A stretch of DNA of 64,000 nt from Vallitalea longa (GCF_027923465.1 NZ_BRLB01000003.1:248001-312000), one strand, 5' to 3'; shown: positions 8,968-18,991, counted from the stretch's first letter. Numbers and translations are program-made. Notes: generated by a model not told the origin, from the letters alone.

Positions 8968-11900
8968 ATGAATTGGTTAAGGAACAAATTTCATAGAAAA
9001 GGTAATGCTAATGCATATACTGATGAATTAAAATCGACAGATAATAACATAAAACAAGAAGATGATAAAGAGTTAGAACTACATTTAGAAAAATTGATAC
9101 CAAAAAAATGTAGTGAAAAAGAAATGAAGTATTATAAAGAATCTTTGGATTATATCTTTAGCCAATCTGATTTATTAAATATTGCTGTATCTGGAGATTA
9201 TGGTGCGGGTAAAAGCAGTGTAATACAAACGTATGATGATTTATATGAAAATAAGAAATTCATTTATATTTCATTAGCCCATTTTGAACAAGAACAATTA
9301 GAAAATAATGATATTATTAAAACTGAAGTAGATAGTGAACTAGATTTAGAGGGTAAAATAATTAATCAACTTATACATCAGATTAAAGTAAAAAAAATAC
9401 CACTAACACGATTTAAAATAAAAAATGATATATCAAAAATAAGTCTAATTATACATGCTGCACTAATCAATATTTTATTTATATCAATATTTTATTTATT
9501 TAACTTTGGTAAGTGGAAAGAAATAGTTCACAATACATGGTTTACAATTACAACTACAAGAGTAGCTCATAATGCTTTTTTTATTGTAGCAATAGTTGGT
9601 TCTACATTTTATATATATAAAATTATAAGATCACAATACCAAAAACATATCTTTAAAAGAATTAAATTTAATGGTAGTACAGAAATTGAGCTATTTGAAA
9701 AAAATGAAAAAAATGATGAATCTTATTTTGACAAATATTTGGACGAAATTCTATATCTTTTTCTTAATGCTAATGCAGATGCTATCGTTTTTGAAGATAT
9801 AGATCGATATAGAAATAATCTAATATTTAGTAAACTAAGAGAAATAAATAACCTAATTAACAAGAAAACTAATAAACCAATAAGATTTTTATATTTGGTG
9901 CGGGATAATATATTTTCTTCTAAAGACAGGACAAAATTTTTTGATATTATTTTGCCTATTATACCAGTTATTGATAGTTCAAATTCCTATGATCAATTGT
10001 TAAAGCACTTTAATAATTCTGGTATTAAATTTGATGAATTATTTTTAGATAGGGTATCCCTATATATTGATGATATGCGAGTATTAAAAAATATACATAA
10101 TGAGTTTGTTATTTATTATGGAAAGATCAAGGGAAAAGAACAAGGCTTAGATAAAAATAAACTATTGGCTCTTATTATATATAAAAATATATTTCCTAAA
10201 GATTTCAGTGAGCTGCAATTAAATTATGGTTTTGTATACAATATATTTGCTAATAAAAAACAGTATAATGCTAATGAAAAAAACAAATTACTTAATAAAA
10301 TTAAACAAAACATAAAAGACATTGAAGATATTAAAAATGAAAATCTTAATGATTTAATTGAACTTGATACGTTATATTTTAAAAGTAATGAATGGAATTA
10401 TATAAATAGTGTACGCTATAAAACTAGAAAAGAATTTATTGAAGCTGTGTGGTCCGAAGATCAAGATCATATTAAAAAGCGATTCTCAGGAAATGAAAAA
10501 TATGAACAACGTCGTGAGATTATTAATGGTAAAAATAAAAATAGGATAAAGGAACTTGAAAATACAAACGATAAATTATATTCAAAAATAAATTTGTATA
10601 ATTCTTTAAAAATGCGTGACATCATTAATAAAGATAATATAAATGAAATATTTAACTTGGATAATAAAAAAGAAAATAACAATTATGATTATATTATTAA
10701 AAGTCTGTATTATCCTTTAATAAAATATTTAATCCGTAATGGTTATATTGATGAAACGTATAAGGATTATCTAACATATTTCTATGCAGAAAGCTTAAGT
10801 ACAAATGATAAAATATTTTTAAGAAGCATAACAGATGAAATAGCAGTACCTTTTGATTATTCATTAACTCATGTTGATAAAATTGTTAGTAAACTAAGGG
10901 TTTTGGATTTTGGACATGAAGAAGTACTTAATTTTAAACTATTAAATTATCTGTTAGAAAATAACCATAAATATTTAGATAATTTATTAGTTAATATTAA
11001 AGGGAATAAGCGTTTTGACTTTGTTTGGAGTTATTTACATTTAAAAAAGAAAAATAATAAAAAGATAACAGAACTAAAAATAGAGAATTTTTATTTAGAT
11101 AAATTTGTACTAAAACTAAATAAAATATGGAAAGAAATAGGAAACTATTTGTTTTCAGATTCAGTCTCAGAAATTACTAAAATGCAAAAGAATCTATATA
11201 TGATGTATACACTTCTCTATTCAGATGGTGAAGATCTATGTAATATGAATATAGACTATTGTATAACACGTTACATATCTAATGTTCCTGATTTTCTAGC
11301 AACGGACTTACTTATGGATTATGAAGAGGAAAATATTTTACAGACTTATTTTGCATCGGCAATAAAAGCATTTATAAATTTGGACATTTCATTTAAGAAT
11401 ATTGATTATGAACTGGCAAACAAAGACTTTTTTAGAGAAATTTATAATAATAATTTGTATGATCTAAATTATGAAATGACGGAATTAATCCTTAATAATG
11501 TGTACCAGGTTGATTTAAATACTGCTAATGGTAGGTTGTATACTATAATTTTATCTAAACCCGATGAACCTTTTAAAGGATATGTTGACAATAATTTAAA
11601 ATCATATATTAAAGTAATATTGGATAACTCACAAGATGATATTAACGATGATGAAGATTGTGTAATTAAGATTTTAAATAGTAATGCTGATATTGAAGAT
11701 AAAATTAATTATATTAAAAAATTAACAACATTGGTATCTTATTTAGATGTGATTGAGGAAAAGGATCTTTGGAAAGTTCTTATTGATAAGAATGTTAAAC
11801 AGAAAAAGGAAAATATACTACTTTACTATGGATATTATAGCATAGATAATTCCCTTATTAATTATATTAATGGTTTTACAAATAATTTTAAAATGGTTGA

Positions 11901-12816
11901 TGATGACTTCAGTGAGTATCAAATTGATAAACATAAGTTTTATGAGGATGTCATGAACTGTAATGAATTAGATAATCAAAAATATAAGATGATTCTTAAC
12001 AGTTATTATGAGCAAATATTTGAACTTTGTTTAAATGATAAAGTTGATGAAGATAAGATTAAAGTACTTATTGATTTAGAAATTATTGCTATGTCTAAAG
12101 ATAATATCAATTATATGAGAGAAGAATACCCTGAATTAATGACATATTTTGTTTCTAATAATACATTAGATTATATTGAGAAACTTGATGATGATATATT
12201 GGTTAAAGATGAAATTCTTATGTTTCTAGAAGAGGCTAGTATTAGTGACGAAAATAAAATTAAGCTTATAGAAGAATACCCAGATAGACTTGAAATTAAA
12301 GATAAGAATTATTCTGAAAAGATGTTATTATATATCATAGAAAATAATAAATTAGATTTTAGTGATTTTGAAATTATTATTAATAGGTACGAAACAAGTA
12401 CAATTACTATGAAACATGCAATAGAAAACTTGTGTGTTAAGAATACTAATAAAGTTATGGACATAAATATTGATAATTTAATACCTTTAGAACTTATTTA
12501 TAATATAATGCTAAGCAATGAATATGATGAAAAATATAAAAAACGTATGATTATTGAATCAATTTCAGAACTAAATATTAAGCAGGTAAGGCAATGTTTT
12601 GTAAATGCCAAACTTACCAAATTTGTAAAAGTCTTTGAAGGTAAGAGACCTATGGTTCGTATTACTCCAGAAAATAAAAATATATTATCTCAATATAAAA
12701 AGAGAGGATGGATATCAAGTTATAACCCTGATAAAGGAAATTCTAATTATTATAGGGTTCAAGGCAGGAAAATTAAGGATAATAAAGATGATGATGTAGC
12801 AGTAGAATTACTTTAA
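8968..12816 (+). CDS. YobI-like membrane-anchored P-loop NTPase (KAP/STAND-type)
   Basis: A 1282-residue protein resembling Bacillus YobI, a KAP-like P-loop NTPase family of unproven function. Walker A is GDYGAGKSS at residues 76-84. Two hydrophobic segments (about 158-179 and 200-218) sit inside the NTPase domain, as in KAP proteins. Walker B is ADAIVFEDIDRYR at about 270-282. Most of the remaining thousand residues are Asn/Asp/Lys-rich helical repeats with no recognised catalytic motif. The C-terminus (KKRGWISSYNP and onward) looks like a small separate domain. GGGAGGAG precedes the ATG. It is alone between hairpin repeats. KAP and STAND NTPases often act in phage defence or signalling; that role is inference. 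Confidence 0.8.
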   Translation: MNWLRNKFHRKGNANAYTDELKSTDNNIKQEDDKELELHLEKLIPKKCSEKEMKYYKESLDYIFSQSDLLNIAVSGDYGAGKSSVIQTYDDLYENKKFIYISLAHFEQEQLENNDIIKTEVDSELDLEGKIINQLIHQIKVKKIPLTRFKIKNDISKISLIIHAALINILFISIFYLFNFGKWKEIVHNTWFTITTTRVAHNAFFIVAIVGSTFYIYKIIRSQYQKHIFKRIKFNGSTEIELFEKNEKNDESYFDKYLDEILYLFLNANADAIVFEDIDRYRNNLIFSKLREINNLINKKTNKPIRFLYLVRDNIFSSKDRTKFFDIILPIIPVIDSSNSYDQLLKHFNNSGIKFDELFLDRVSLYIDDMRVLKNIHNEFVIYYGKIKGKEQGLDKNKLLALIIYKNIFPKDFSELQLNYGFVYNIFANKKQYNANEKNKLLNKIKQNIKDIEDIKNENLNDLIELDTLYFKSNEWNYINSVRYKTRKEFIEAVWSEDQDHIKKRFSGNEKYEQRREIINGKNKNRIKELENTNDKLYSKINLYNSLKMRDIINKDNINEIFNLDNKKENNNYDYIIKSLYYPLIKYLIRNGYIDETYKDYLTYFYAESLSTNDKIFLRSITDEIAVPFDYSLTHVDKIVSKLRVLDFGHEEVLNFKLLNYLLENNHKYLDNLLVNIKGNKRFDFVWSYLHLKKKNNKKITELKIENFYLDKFVLKLNKIWKEIGNYLFSDSVSEITKMQKNLYMMYTLLYSDGEDLCNMNIDYCITRYISNVPDFLATDLLMDYEEENILQTYFASAIKAFINLDISFKNIDYELANKDFFREIYNNNLYDLNYEMTELILNNVYQVDLNTANGRLYTIILSKPDEPFKGYVDNNLKSYIKVILDNSQDDINDDEDCVIKILNSNADIEDKINYIKKLTTLVSYLDVIEEKDLWKVLIDKNVKQKKENILLYYGYYSIDNSLINYINGFTNNFKMVDDDFSEYQIDKHKFYEDVMNCNELDNQKYKMILNSYYEQIFELCLNDKVDEDKIKVLIDLEIIAMSKDNINYMREEYPELMTYFVSNNTLDYIEKLDDDILVKDEILMFLEEASISDENKIKLIEEYPDRLEIKDKNYSEKMLLYIIENNKLDFSDFEIIINRYETSTITMKHAIENLCVKNTNKVMDINIDNLIPLELIYNIMLSNEYDEKYKKRMIIESISELNIKQVRQCFVNAKLTKFVKVFEGKRPMVRITPENKNILSQYKKRGWISSYNPDKGNSNYYRVQGRKIKDNKDDDVAVELL

Positions 12817-12944
12817 ATATATTTAAAACTAGCAGATAAATTTGTGGACTGATTTACTTTTTTATTCCTTAAAAAATCTTAACTAGAGAAAACAAATATT
12901 CAAGAATATGGAACAGCATTATCATAAGTTAAAATGATAATGAA

Positions 12945-12992
12945 AATAAGCCATTGCCATCTATGATTAATGTTAGATGGTGATGGCTTATT
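12945..12992 (+). terminator. Strong hairpin after the YobI-like gene
   Basis: Two 19-base arms (12945-12963 and 12974-12992) pair completely with two G-U wobbles around a 10-base loop. It is the first strong hairpin after the stop at 12816; a T run (13000-13005) lies 7 bases beyond it. Confidence 0.6.
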
Positions 12993-13009
12993 AAAGGGAT
13001 TTTTTAACC

Positions 13010-13037
13010 AGTTCATATTGTTTTTACTATATGAACT
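13010..13037. repeat. Hairpin repeat, right copy, after the YobI-like gene
   Basis: Same 28-base palindrome as at 8546-8573: arms AGTTCATAT and TATATGAACT are identical, and only a few loop bases differ. The two copies enclose the YobI-like gene with its leader and terminator, and nothing else. Confidence 0.55.
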
Positions 13038-13132
13038 GTTTCATGTTAAAGTTAAAAAGCGAATTAAAAAGGTACTGTTGTAAAAAATAAAGTTCGTTTA
13101 TATCGTCTTTAATATAAATCATTAAGATATTA

Positions 13133-13465
13133 TTATTTTGTATTGTTAGTAAAGTAAATTATTACCTTATAAATTATTTCACAGATTAACTTCCATAAGA
13201 TAAGTATTATAAAAAAGGATACTATAAAGGTAAAAATTGATAATATCAAATTATTGGTTGTAACATAGGTATAAAAGATTTCTGTATTTTTCTCGTATGT
13301 TACTTCTTTTTCATATGTATAAGTAGTATAAACATAATATGAAATTTTATAAGATTGGTATAATAGTAATATAATTCCTATATAGAATAAATGCATAATA
13401 ATTTTTTCACAATTCATATTTCCAATAGCAAAAAAACTTTTAAATTTATTATTCAATAAAATCAC
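13133..13465 (-). CDS. Small membrane protein, DUF4282-like
   Basis: A 110-residue protein with two clear membrane segments, IIMHLFYIGIILLLYQSY (about 21-38) and a second around residues 73-92, joined by a Tyr/Glu/Thr-rich loop of about 30 residues. It ends with LWKLICEIIYKVIIYF. The layout FFxxxxMxxxKI, helix, loop, helix, WRIxCExxI is that of DUF4282 proteins, whose function is unknown. It is divergent from the secreted-protein gene at 13570, and its ATG has an AGAGGTGAT site. No operon partner is visible. Confidence 0.65.
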   Translation of the reverse strand: MILLNNKFKSFFAIGNMNCEKIIMHLFYIGIILLLYQSYKISYYVYTTYTYEKEVTYEKNTEIFYTYVTTNNLILSIFTFIVSFFIILILWKLICEIIYKVIIYFTNNTK

Positions 13466-13569
13466 CTCTATTATATTATATATTTAAATAAAATTTTAAT
13501 CAACAACAATATAAATTTAAAATATTGATTAATATAAATTGTATAATAAATAAAAAAAGAGGAAACAAA

Positions 13570-14317
13570 ATGAAAAAAATTCAAAACATTAATACTATCT
13601 TTGAGTTTGCTATTGTTTTTTAGTCAACCTATACATATTAATGCACAGGAAATAACTAATAGTGAAGATGGTAAAACAATTATGATTATGATTGTACAAA
13701 ATGGTAAAACAACATTTTTAGAAGGTGAACAGGCAGAAGATTATCTTAATGAAAAGAAACTAGAAACTGACAAACTTAAACAAGCTAAATTAAATCTACA
13801 AAATAAAAATTATTTTAAATCAACTGATTCTTTAAGTGAAATAATGCCAATAGAAACTGTACATTATTTTAATGTTTATGAGGAAGTAGGTTCTAGTGAA
13901 GATGTTCACAGATACGATTTAAAAGAAAATATTACAGAATATTGGAAAAATTCAACGTCTACACAACAGTCACATACTTTTGGTTGGGCAAGTTCATGCA
14001 AATGGACAACAAACATAACATTAGAATCTGCAGAAAAAAAGGCTTTAAAAGCAGTTGTTGGAAGTTCTTGGCAAAAGGAATATAGTAATAATGGGAGTGT
14101 AACTATAAATGTTGTACCAGGTAAAACAGTATGGATGACATACTATCCAATTATGGATAATTCATATGGAAATATGGAATATGTTAAAGTTGATTTACTT
14201 GGTAATGTAACTGTATTACTCTCTAAATGGGTTGACACATATTCACCTTCTTTATTATATAATCCTTTACTTGATGCAGATGTGCCAAATGGTGTATACG
14301 AATGGAGAGAAAAATAA
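13570..14317 (+). pseudogene. Secreted protein gene, start out of frame by one A (frameshifted or slippage-dependent)
   Basis: The only well-placed start, ATG at 13570 with an AGAGGA site, is followed by seven A (13573-13579) and reads into a stop after 17 codons. With six A it would read KKFKTLILSLSLLLFFSQP, a perfect signal peptide joined to the long frame that continues to 14317. The body (about 240 residues) has a cleavage-like INAQE and a middle part with HTFGWASSCKWTTNITLE and PGKTVWMTYYPI, beta-rich and without recognised family. The frame can also be opened at TTG 13601, but that removes half the signal peptide. It may be a true frameshift, a homopolymer error, or a slippage/phase-variation switch. 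Confidence 0.6.
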
Positions 14318-14323
14318 TTTTAG

Positions 14324-14360
14324 AGGAGCAAGTCATAAAAATATGACTTGCTCCTTTAAA
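14324..14360 (+). terminator. Perfect hairpin terminator after the secreted-protein gene
   Basis: 14-base arms (14324-14337 and 14342-14355) are exactly complementary around a 4-base loop and are followed by TTTAAATG. Confidence 0.8.
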
Positions 14361-14507
14361 TGTTTTTAAACTCAATATTATAAAAGAACTTTAAAACCTT
14401 CTTAAACAAATCATCTTCATTAAAATCTTTATATTGGATATCAAATACAACTCTTAATACTAATATCCTTAGAAATCAAAATATGTATGTTATTAATTAT
14501 TTAATAG

Positions 14508-14689
14508 TATTATAAAATAGCACAAAGACTAAGGGGTTTCCTTATAGAAGAAATAGATGACCTTATAGAATTTAGGGAGAATATTGAATAAAAGAGCTTA
14601 TGTTGTGGGATGGAAAAGAGGATATAGAAAACTTTGATTCCATTGAAAAAGCAATCATGGATTTTTGTATAGAAAATAAAACGTTTTGA
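14508..14689 (+). pseudogene. Decayed coding fragment
   Basis: Two adjoining frames give a continuous-looking acidic protein text: FLIEEIDDLIEFRENIE ends at TAA 14589, then LMLWDGKEDIENFDSIEK and onward runs in the next frame to TGA 14687. A single frameshift near 14585 would join them. There is no start with a ribosome site. The family was not recognised. It occupies part of the 500-base gap before the glycoside hydrolase-like gene; the rest of that gap shows nothing clear. Confidence 0.3.
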
Positions 14690-14817
14690 GTTACTACTAA
14701 ATACAATGTTAATATTTTGAAAAAACAAGTTAATTATTATAAAGAAAGCTTCCTGAAAATTATGTTAGTATGAAATTAAACTAATAAATCAAATTATACA
14801 TAAGGAGGCTATTTTTT

Positions 14818-16803
14818 ATGGGTAAAATGCCATTTAGACAGATTCATCTAGACTTTCATACTGGAGGGGAGATTCCAGGAGTAGGTAGTAAATTCAACAA
14901 GCAACAATTTCAGAATGCACTAATAAAAGGTCATGTTAATTCCATTAATATATTTGCAAAGGGTCATCATGGTTTTCTGTATTATCTTGACGGTGTAAGT
15001 AAGTCACATCCAACATTAGAGATTGATTTACTTGAAAATATGCTAGAAGCATGTAAAGAAATTGATGTCAAAACACAGATATATATTTCAGCTGGACTAG
15101 ACGAAATGATAGCACGCAAACATCCAGAATGGCTCTTTAGAAATCAAGACCAAAGTACAGTATGGGTGAAAGATTTTACAACAGCAGGCTATCATGAGTT
15201 ATGTATGAATACACCATATCTCGACTATCTTCTGAAGCAAGTTGAAGAAGTAACTAATAGATTTGAGACAGAAGGAATATTTCTTGATATTGTGGGACCT
15301 AGAAAATGTCATTGCCAGACTTGTATGAATCAATTGATCGAAGAAGGAAAAGATCCAAGAGATGAGAAAGCAGTAATTGAATTAGGTGAGAGGGTTTATA
15401 AAAATTATTTGGAGAGAATAGTTGAGACTATCCATAGCATAAAACCTGATATGAAGATATTCCATAATAGTGGACACATTAAAAGAGGTAGACGAGATTT
15501 ATTTGGTTATTACACACATTTTGAGCTAGAATCTCTACCAACAGGAGGATGGGGATATGACCATTTCCCTCTATCAGCAAGATATGTTCAAGGTCTTGGA
15601 AAAGAATTCCTTGGAATGACAGGAAAATTCCATACTACATGGGGAGAATTCGGTGGTTTCAAGCATCCTAATGCACTTAGATATGAATCAGCGCTCAATT
15701 TAGCTAACGGAGCTAAAATATGCGTTGGAGATCAAATGCACCCACAAGGAATGTTGGATGAAGTAACTTATGCATTAATAGGCGAAGCTTATAAAGAGGT
15801 TGAAGAAAAAGAGCCTTGGTGTGATGATGTAGAAAATATAGCAGATATTGGGCTGTTGTCTGAAGAGTGTATTGATAGCGGAGATTTAGAAGTCACTAAT
15901 GATTTTGTAGGTAAAGCTGATGCAGGAGCGGTTCGAATGCTTCTAGAAGGTAAGTATCTATTTAATGTGATAGATTTAGAAGAAGATTTTAATAAATATA
16001 AAGTCATTATATTACCTGATGTAATTACGGTAGATGAAATTCTAGAGGAAAAATTAAATGATTATATCAATAGGGGCGGTAAAATACTAGCTACTGGAAA
16101 TTCATGTCTAGATAAACAAAGACAAAATTTTGCTATCGATATGGGTATCAAATACGAAGGTAATAATCCATATAAACCTGATTATTTTGTTCCTCATTTT
16201 AGTTACCAAGGACTTGGTAGTACTTCATTTATCATGTATAGCGATGGAATTAAAATATCACTGGATGGAGGAGAAGTTCTGGGAGAAAGAGAAGATTCAT
16301 ATTTTAACAGAGACCTACTTCATTTTTCTTCTCATTTCCATACACCTAATGAACCTGGTAAACGCTCGCCTGGAATGGTTAAAAGTGATGCGGGAATATA
16401 TATTGCATGGCAGGTATTTACTGATTATGCAACAAAAGGTAGCTTGATTCTGAAAGACAGCGTTAAATATGCTCTTGATAAGTTATTATCAGATAATAAG
16501 TCATTATCAACTAACTTAATGGAACAAGGGGTTACTACACTTCAGCATCAGAAAGATAAAAATAGATACATCAATCATCTTTTATATGCCATACCTGTTA
16601 ATCGTGGAGAGGGTGTAGAAGTAATAGAAGATATAGTGCCAATATATGATGTTGACGTAACACTACAAGTTAAGGAGAAGATAGAAAAAGTTTATCTAGC
16701 TCCTCAGATGATAGACATACCTTATAGTCAGACAGATGGTAAATTAACCTATAATGTTGATAAAGTTGATTGTCATCAAATGGTTGTTATACAGTATAAG
16801 TAA
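14818..16803 (+). CDS. Glycoside hydrolase-like protein (GHL6 TIM barrel plus GH42M trimerisation-like domain)
   Basis: A 661-residue protein without signal peptide, so probably cytoplasmic. The first half (MPFRQIHLDFHTGGEIPGVG, then IYISAGLDEMIARKHPEW near residue 90) matches the hypothetical glycosyl hydrolase 6 barrel. Residues about 345-550 look like a class I amidotransferase-type beta-galactosidase trimerisation domain (KVIILPDVITVDE, GGKILATGNS). Some relatives of this layout are alpha-L-fucosidases (GH151), which would fit the sulfatase locus far downstream; that link is inference. AAGGAGG lies before the ATG. It is a single-gene unit with its own terminator. Confidence 0.75.
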   Translation: MGKMPFRQIHLDFHTGGEIPGVGSKFNKQQFQNALIKGHVNSINIFAKGHHGFLYYLDGVSKSHPTLEIDLLENMLEACKEIDVKTQIYISAGLDEMIARKHPEWLFRNQDQSTVWVKDFTTAGYHELCMNTPYLDYLLKQVEEVTNRFETEGIFLDIVGPRKCHCQTCMNQLIEEGKDPRDEKAVIELGERVYKNYLERIVETIHSIKPDMKIFHNSGHIKRGRRDLFGYYTHFELESLPTGGWGYDHFPLSARYVQGLGKEFLGMTGKFHTTWGEFGGFKHPNALRYESALNLANGAKICVGDQMHPQGMLDEVTYALIGEAYKEVEEKEPWCDDVENIADIGLLSEECIDSGDLEVTNDFVGKADAGAVRMLLEGKYLFNVIDLEEDFNKYKVIILPDVITVDEILEEKLNDYINRGGKILATGNSCLDKQRQNFAIDMGIKYEGNNPYKPDYFVPHFSYQGLGSTSFIMYSDGIKISLDGGEVLGEREDSYFNRDLLHFSSHFHTPNEPGKRSPGMVKSDAGIYIAWQVFTDYATKGSLILKDSVKYALDKLLSDNKSLSTNLMEQGVTTLQHQKDKNRYINHLLYAIPVNRGEGVEVIEDIVPIYDVDVTLQVKEKIEKVYLAPQMIDIPYSQTDGKLTYNVDKVDCHQMVVIQYK

Positions 16804-16869
16804 GATCTGTAGAATAAGTATAAACATATAATTGATTTTTATATTAAATATTAATAATGTAATAAGTGA

Positions 16870-16910
16870 AATCCCTATCAAAATTACTCTATATGGTAGG
16901 GATTAATTTT
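16870..16910 (+). terminator. Hairpin terminator after the GHL6 gene
   Basis: AATCCCTATCA (16870-16880) pairs with TGGTAGGGATT (16894-16904), followed by AATTTT. The 230 bases beyond it, up to the BlaI-type operator, are AT-rich and show nothing else. Confidence 0.75.
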
Positions 16911-17148
16911 ATTCTATATAGCATTTACAAGTACTTTATGTATTACTTATTGGCATAAGCACGAATGATTGTTGATGAAAATAATATAATAAATAGATTT
17001 TGCTATTATAATTAATAAATTAATGTAACTTGGAACAAAATGTATGTTTATTGATGTTTTTTTAAATTAGGGAATATTATTACTATATTAATAATGTAAA
17101 GATAATTTTATTCATTTTTAAACTATGTTATAATAATATAAATAAGTG

Positions 17149-17200
17149 TTGATAAAAAAGTGACTATTGTAATACATAAAGATGACTGTTGCAATAGTCA
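17149..17200 (+). promoter_or_regulatory. BlaI-type operator/promoter 1 (before traX)
   Basis: A -35-like TTGATA (17149-17154) is followed by a half-site TGACTATTG (17161-17169) inside the spacer and then by the 18-base dyad TGACTGTTGCAATAGTCA (17183-17200). The same arrangement occurs before the secreted-protein gene and before blaI, so all three are probably repressed by the BlaI-family protein. A four-codon mini-ORF (ATG AAG AGG CTA TAA) with its own GGAG site lies just downstream, before the traX start. Confidence 0.75.
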
Positions 17201-17307
17201 TTTTCTAAAAGGAGATGATTAAATGAAGAGGCTATAATAACCGAACTTTAACTTTTAGAGCTATTACTGCTAGAAAAGTTTTAATTTTATTATTGAAAGG
17301 AGAAGTT

Positions 17308-18060
17308 ATGACTACAACAAAATTGAAGATAATCGCTTGTACAGCAATGTTATTAGATCATTTAGGAGTATATTTTAATTTTATAATACTCCATGTAATA
17401 GGAAGGATAGCATTTCCTATTTTTGCTTATTTAATTGTAGAAGGTTTTTTTCATACTAAAAATATTAAAAAATATCTTATAAGATTATTTGCCTTCGCTA
17501 TAATTTCTCAAATACCATATGTTTTATATTTTAATGGACCTTTTTTTGATCTTGAGCCTGCTAATTATTCAAATCCTATTTTATATCTACAAACTCTGAA
17601 TATATTTTTTACATTATTTTTTGGGTTGCTTGCCATATATGTTTTTGATAAGAATAAAAAAATGGGAATTGTAGTATTAGTTATATTGTGTATCATAGCT
17701 CAATTTACAAATGCTGATTATGGTATATATGGTATATTGACTATATTTTTATTTTATTTATTCAGAGGACATTTTTGGAAACAGACAATTAGTTATTCTA
17801 CTCTTACAATATTGATATTAGCAAAAAGATTAATAAAGTTTGCTTTAAGAAATTATAGTGTTTTTGTAAGATGTTTTGGTATAGCCTTGATTGCACAGAT
17901 TTTTTCTATATTAGCCTTAGTATTCATTTATTTTTATAATGGTAAAAAAGGGAAAAATATCAAATACATATTCTATGTGTTTTACCCTGGACATTTGTTG
18001 GTATTATGGTTCTTAAGAGATGTTTTATCTAATATAAATACTTTTTTATTTGTTGGATAG
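17308..18060 (+). CDS. TraX family membrane protein
   Basis: A 250-residue membrane protein beginning MTTTKLKIIACTAMLLDHLG, with the family blocks IGRIAFPIFAYLIVEGFFHT and YPGHLLVLWF. TraX of the F plasmid acetylates pilin; chromosomal Firmicutes members are related to membrane acyltransferases with unknown acceptors. About eight hydrophobic segments are visible. The ATG at 17308 has GAAAGGAGAAG; the in-frame TTG 15 bases earlier would leave that site inside the gene. The promoter carries the BlaI-type operator, so the protein belongs to the same response as the M56 peptidase downstream. Part of its sequence is duplicated at 19061-19130. Confidence 0.85.
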   Translation: MTTTKLKIIACTAMLLDHLGVYFNFIILHVIGRIAFPIFAYLIVEGFFHTKNIKKYLIRLFAFAIISQIPYVLYFNGPFFDLEPANYSNPILYLQTLNIFFTLFFGLLAIYVFDKNKKMGIVVLVILCIIAQFTNADYGIYGILTIFLFYLFRGHFWKQTISYSTLTILILAKRLIKFALRNYSVFVRCFGIALIAQIFSILALVFIYFYNGKKGKNIKYIFYVFYPGHLLVLWFLRDVLSNINTFLFVG

Positions 18061-18143
18061 TAGTATTTACATATTAAGAGAAAGGAATATGTTTGAATAA
18101 CATAATTATTACTTGTAGGATAAAAAATAATGCAAATAATGTC

Positions 18144-18196
18144 TTGACAGAAAAGTGACTATTATGATAGTATAAAAATGACTATTGCAATAGTCA
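18144..18196 (+). promoter_or_regulatory. BlaI-type operator/promoter 2 (before the secreted acidic protein)
   Basis: A consensus -35 TTGACA (18144-18149) and a TAGTAT -10 region surround a half-site TGACTATTA (18156-18164). The perfect 18-base palindrome TGACTATTGCAATAGTCA (18179-18196) follows the -10. This is the most regular of the three copies. Confidence 0.8.
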
Positions 18197-18251
18197 TTTC
18201 TGAGGAGATGATTAAATGACTATGAAAAAAATAAAAGGAAAGGAGAAGATT

Positions 18252-18983
18252 ATGAAACTAAATAAACTATCAATAATTACTATTTTAAGTGCTTTTGTGT
18301 TGTTCGTGGCTTGTACTAGTGTATATGCTATGACGGAGGCTATAGAAATGCCTGATGGTACTGTTAAATTCAAGAGAAATTATCAAGATGTTGATATACA
18401 AACTAGTGAATCCACTGTATTTGATGTTGATGGAAAGATTTATAGGTGTGACTCAGATGGAGAACTTATCGAAATCAACCCAGAAGAGATAGAAGATAAA
18501 TGGGATTTTGAAGAATATACAGCTAAGGAATATGAACAGTATATCAATGAATTCATTGCTAATCATGAGGAATACATGGAGCAGATTAAGAATTCTGAGC
18601 ATTTTACTCAACCTGAAATAGAGGAAGAGCAGAAAATTTTTGAAGAGACTTTAGCTATAATGCAGGAGCAACTGGAAGCCATTAAATCTGGTGAAGGGTT
18701 TGTATGTAAACCTATAGTAATTGATGAATATGTAGATGAAAATGGTGTTTGGTGGTGTAATTCTATAAGTTCATCTGGAACTTACGGAGAAGTAGGAGTA
18801 GGAATTTCTGTCGGAGGTTGTATAGATGATAAAGAATTTGGTCCATTTGATACGACAGAAGAGTTTAATAAAGCAGTAGAAAATTATCTACAAGATGAAG
18901 TGGAAACAGGTAGAATGACAGAAGAAGAAGCAGATAAAATTCGTAAAGATTTCGAAGAGCAGACAAAAGAAAGAAGTATTTAA
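18252..18983 (+). CDS. Secreted acidic protein under BlaI-type control
   Basis: About 243 residues with a signal peptide (MKLNKLSIITILSAFVLF, cleavage near VYAM), so exported. The mature part is rich in Glu/Asp, has a helical acidic middle (EEYTAKEYEQYINEF and onward), a Trp/Gly/Cys-containing segment (ENGVWWCNSISSSGTYGE) and an acidic C-terminus. The stretch FAMT/YAMT-xA-E-xP after the hydrophobic segment resembles the start of the M56 protein ectodomain downstream. Two starts have good ribosome sites: 18216 (GAGGAG) and 18252 (AAAGGAG). The later is chosen because the same AAAGGAG spacing precedes traX. The family is otherwise unknown. Confidence 0.8.
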   Translation: MKLNKLSIITILSAFVLFVACTSVYAMTEAIEMPDGTVKFKRNYQDVDIQTSESTVFDVDGKIYRCDSDGELIEINPEEIEDKWDFEEYTAKEYEQYINEFIANHEEYMEQIKNSEHFTQPEIEEEQKIFEETLAIMQEQLEAIKSGEGFVCKPIVIDEYVDENGVWWCNSISSSGTYGEVGVGISVGGCIDDKEFGPFDTTEEFNKAVENYLQDEVETGRMTEEEADKIRKDFEEQTKERSI

Positions 18984-18991
18984 TTAATTAA

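Noticed and set aside
16130-16447. A second plus-strand frame inside the GHL6 gene
   Set aside because: It overlaps a continuous, well-supported coding frame and has no ribosome site.
17225-17240. Four-codon mini-ORF with a good ribosome site before traX
   Set aside because: The matching position before the secreted protein gene is an in-frame extension rather than a leader peptide, so the mini-ORF is probably a duplicated leader sequence. It is noted only in the operator entry.
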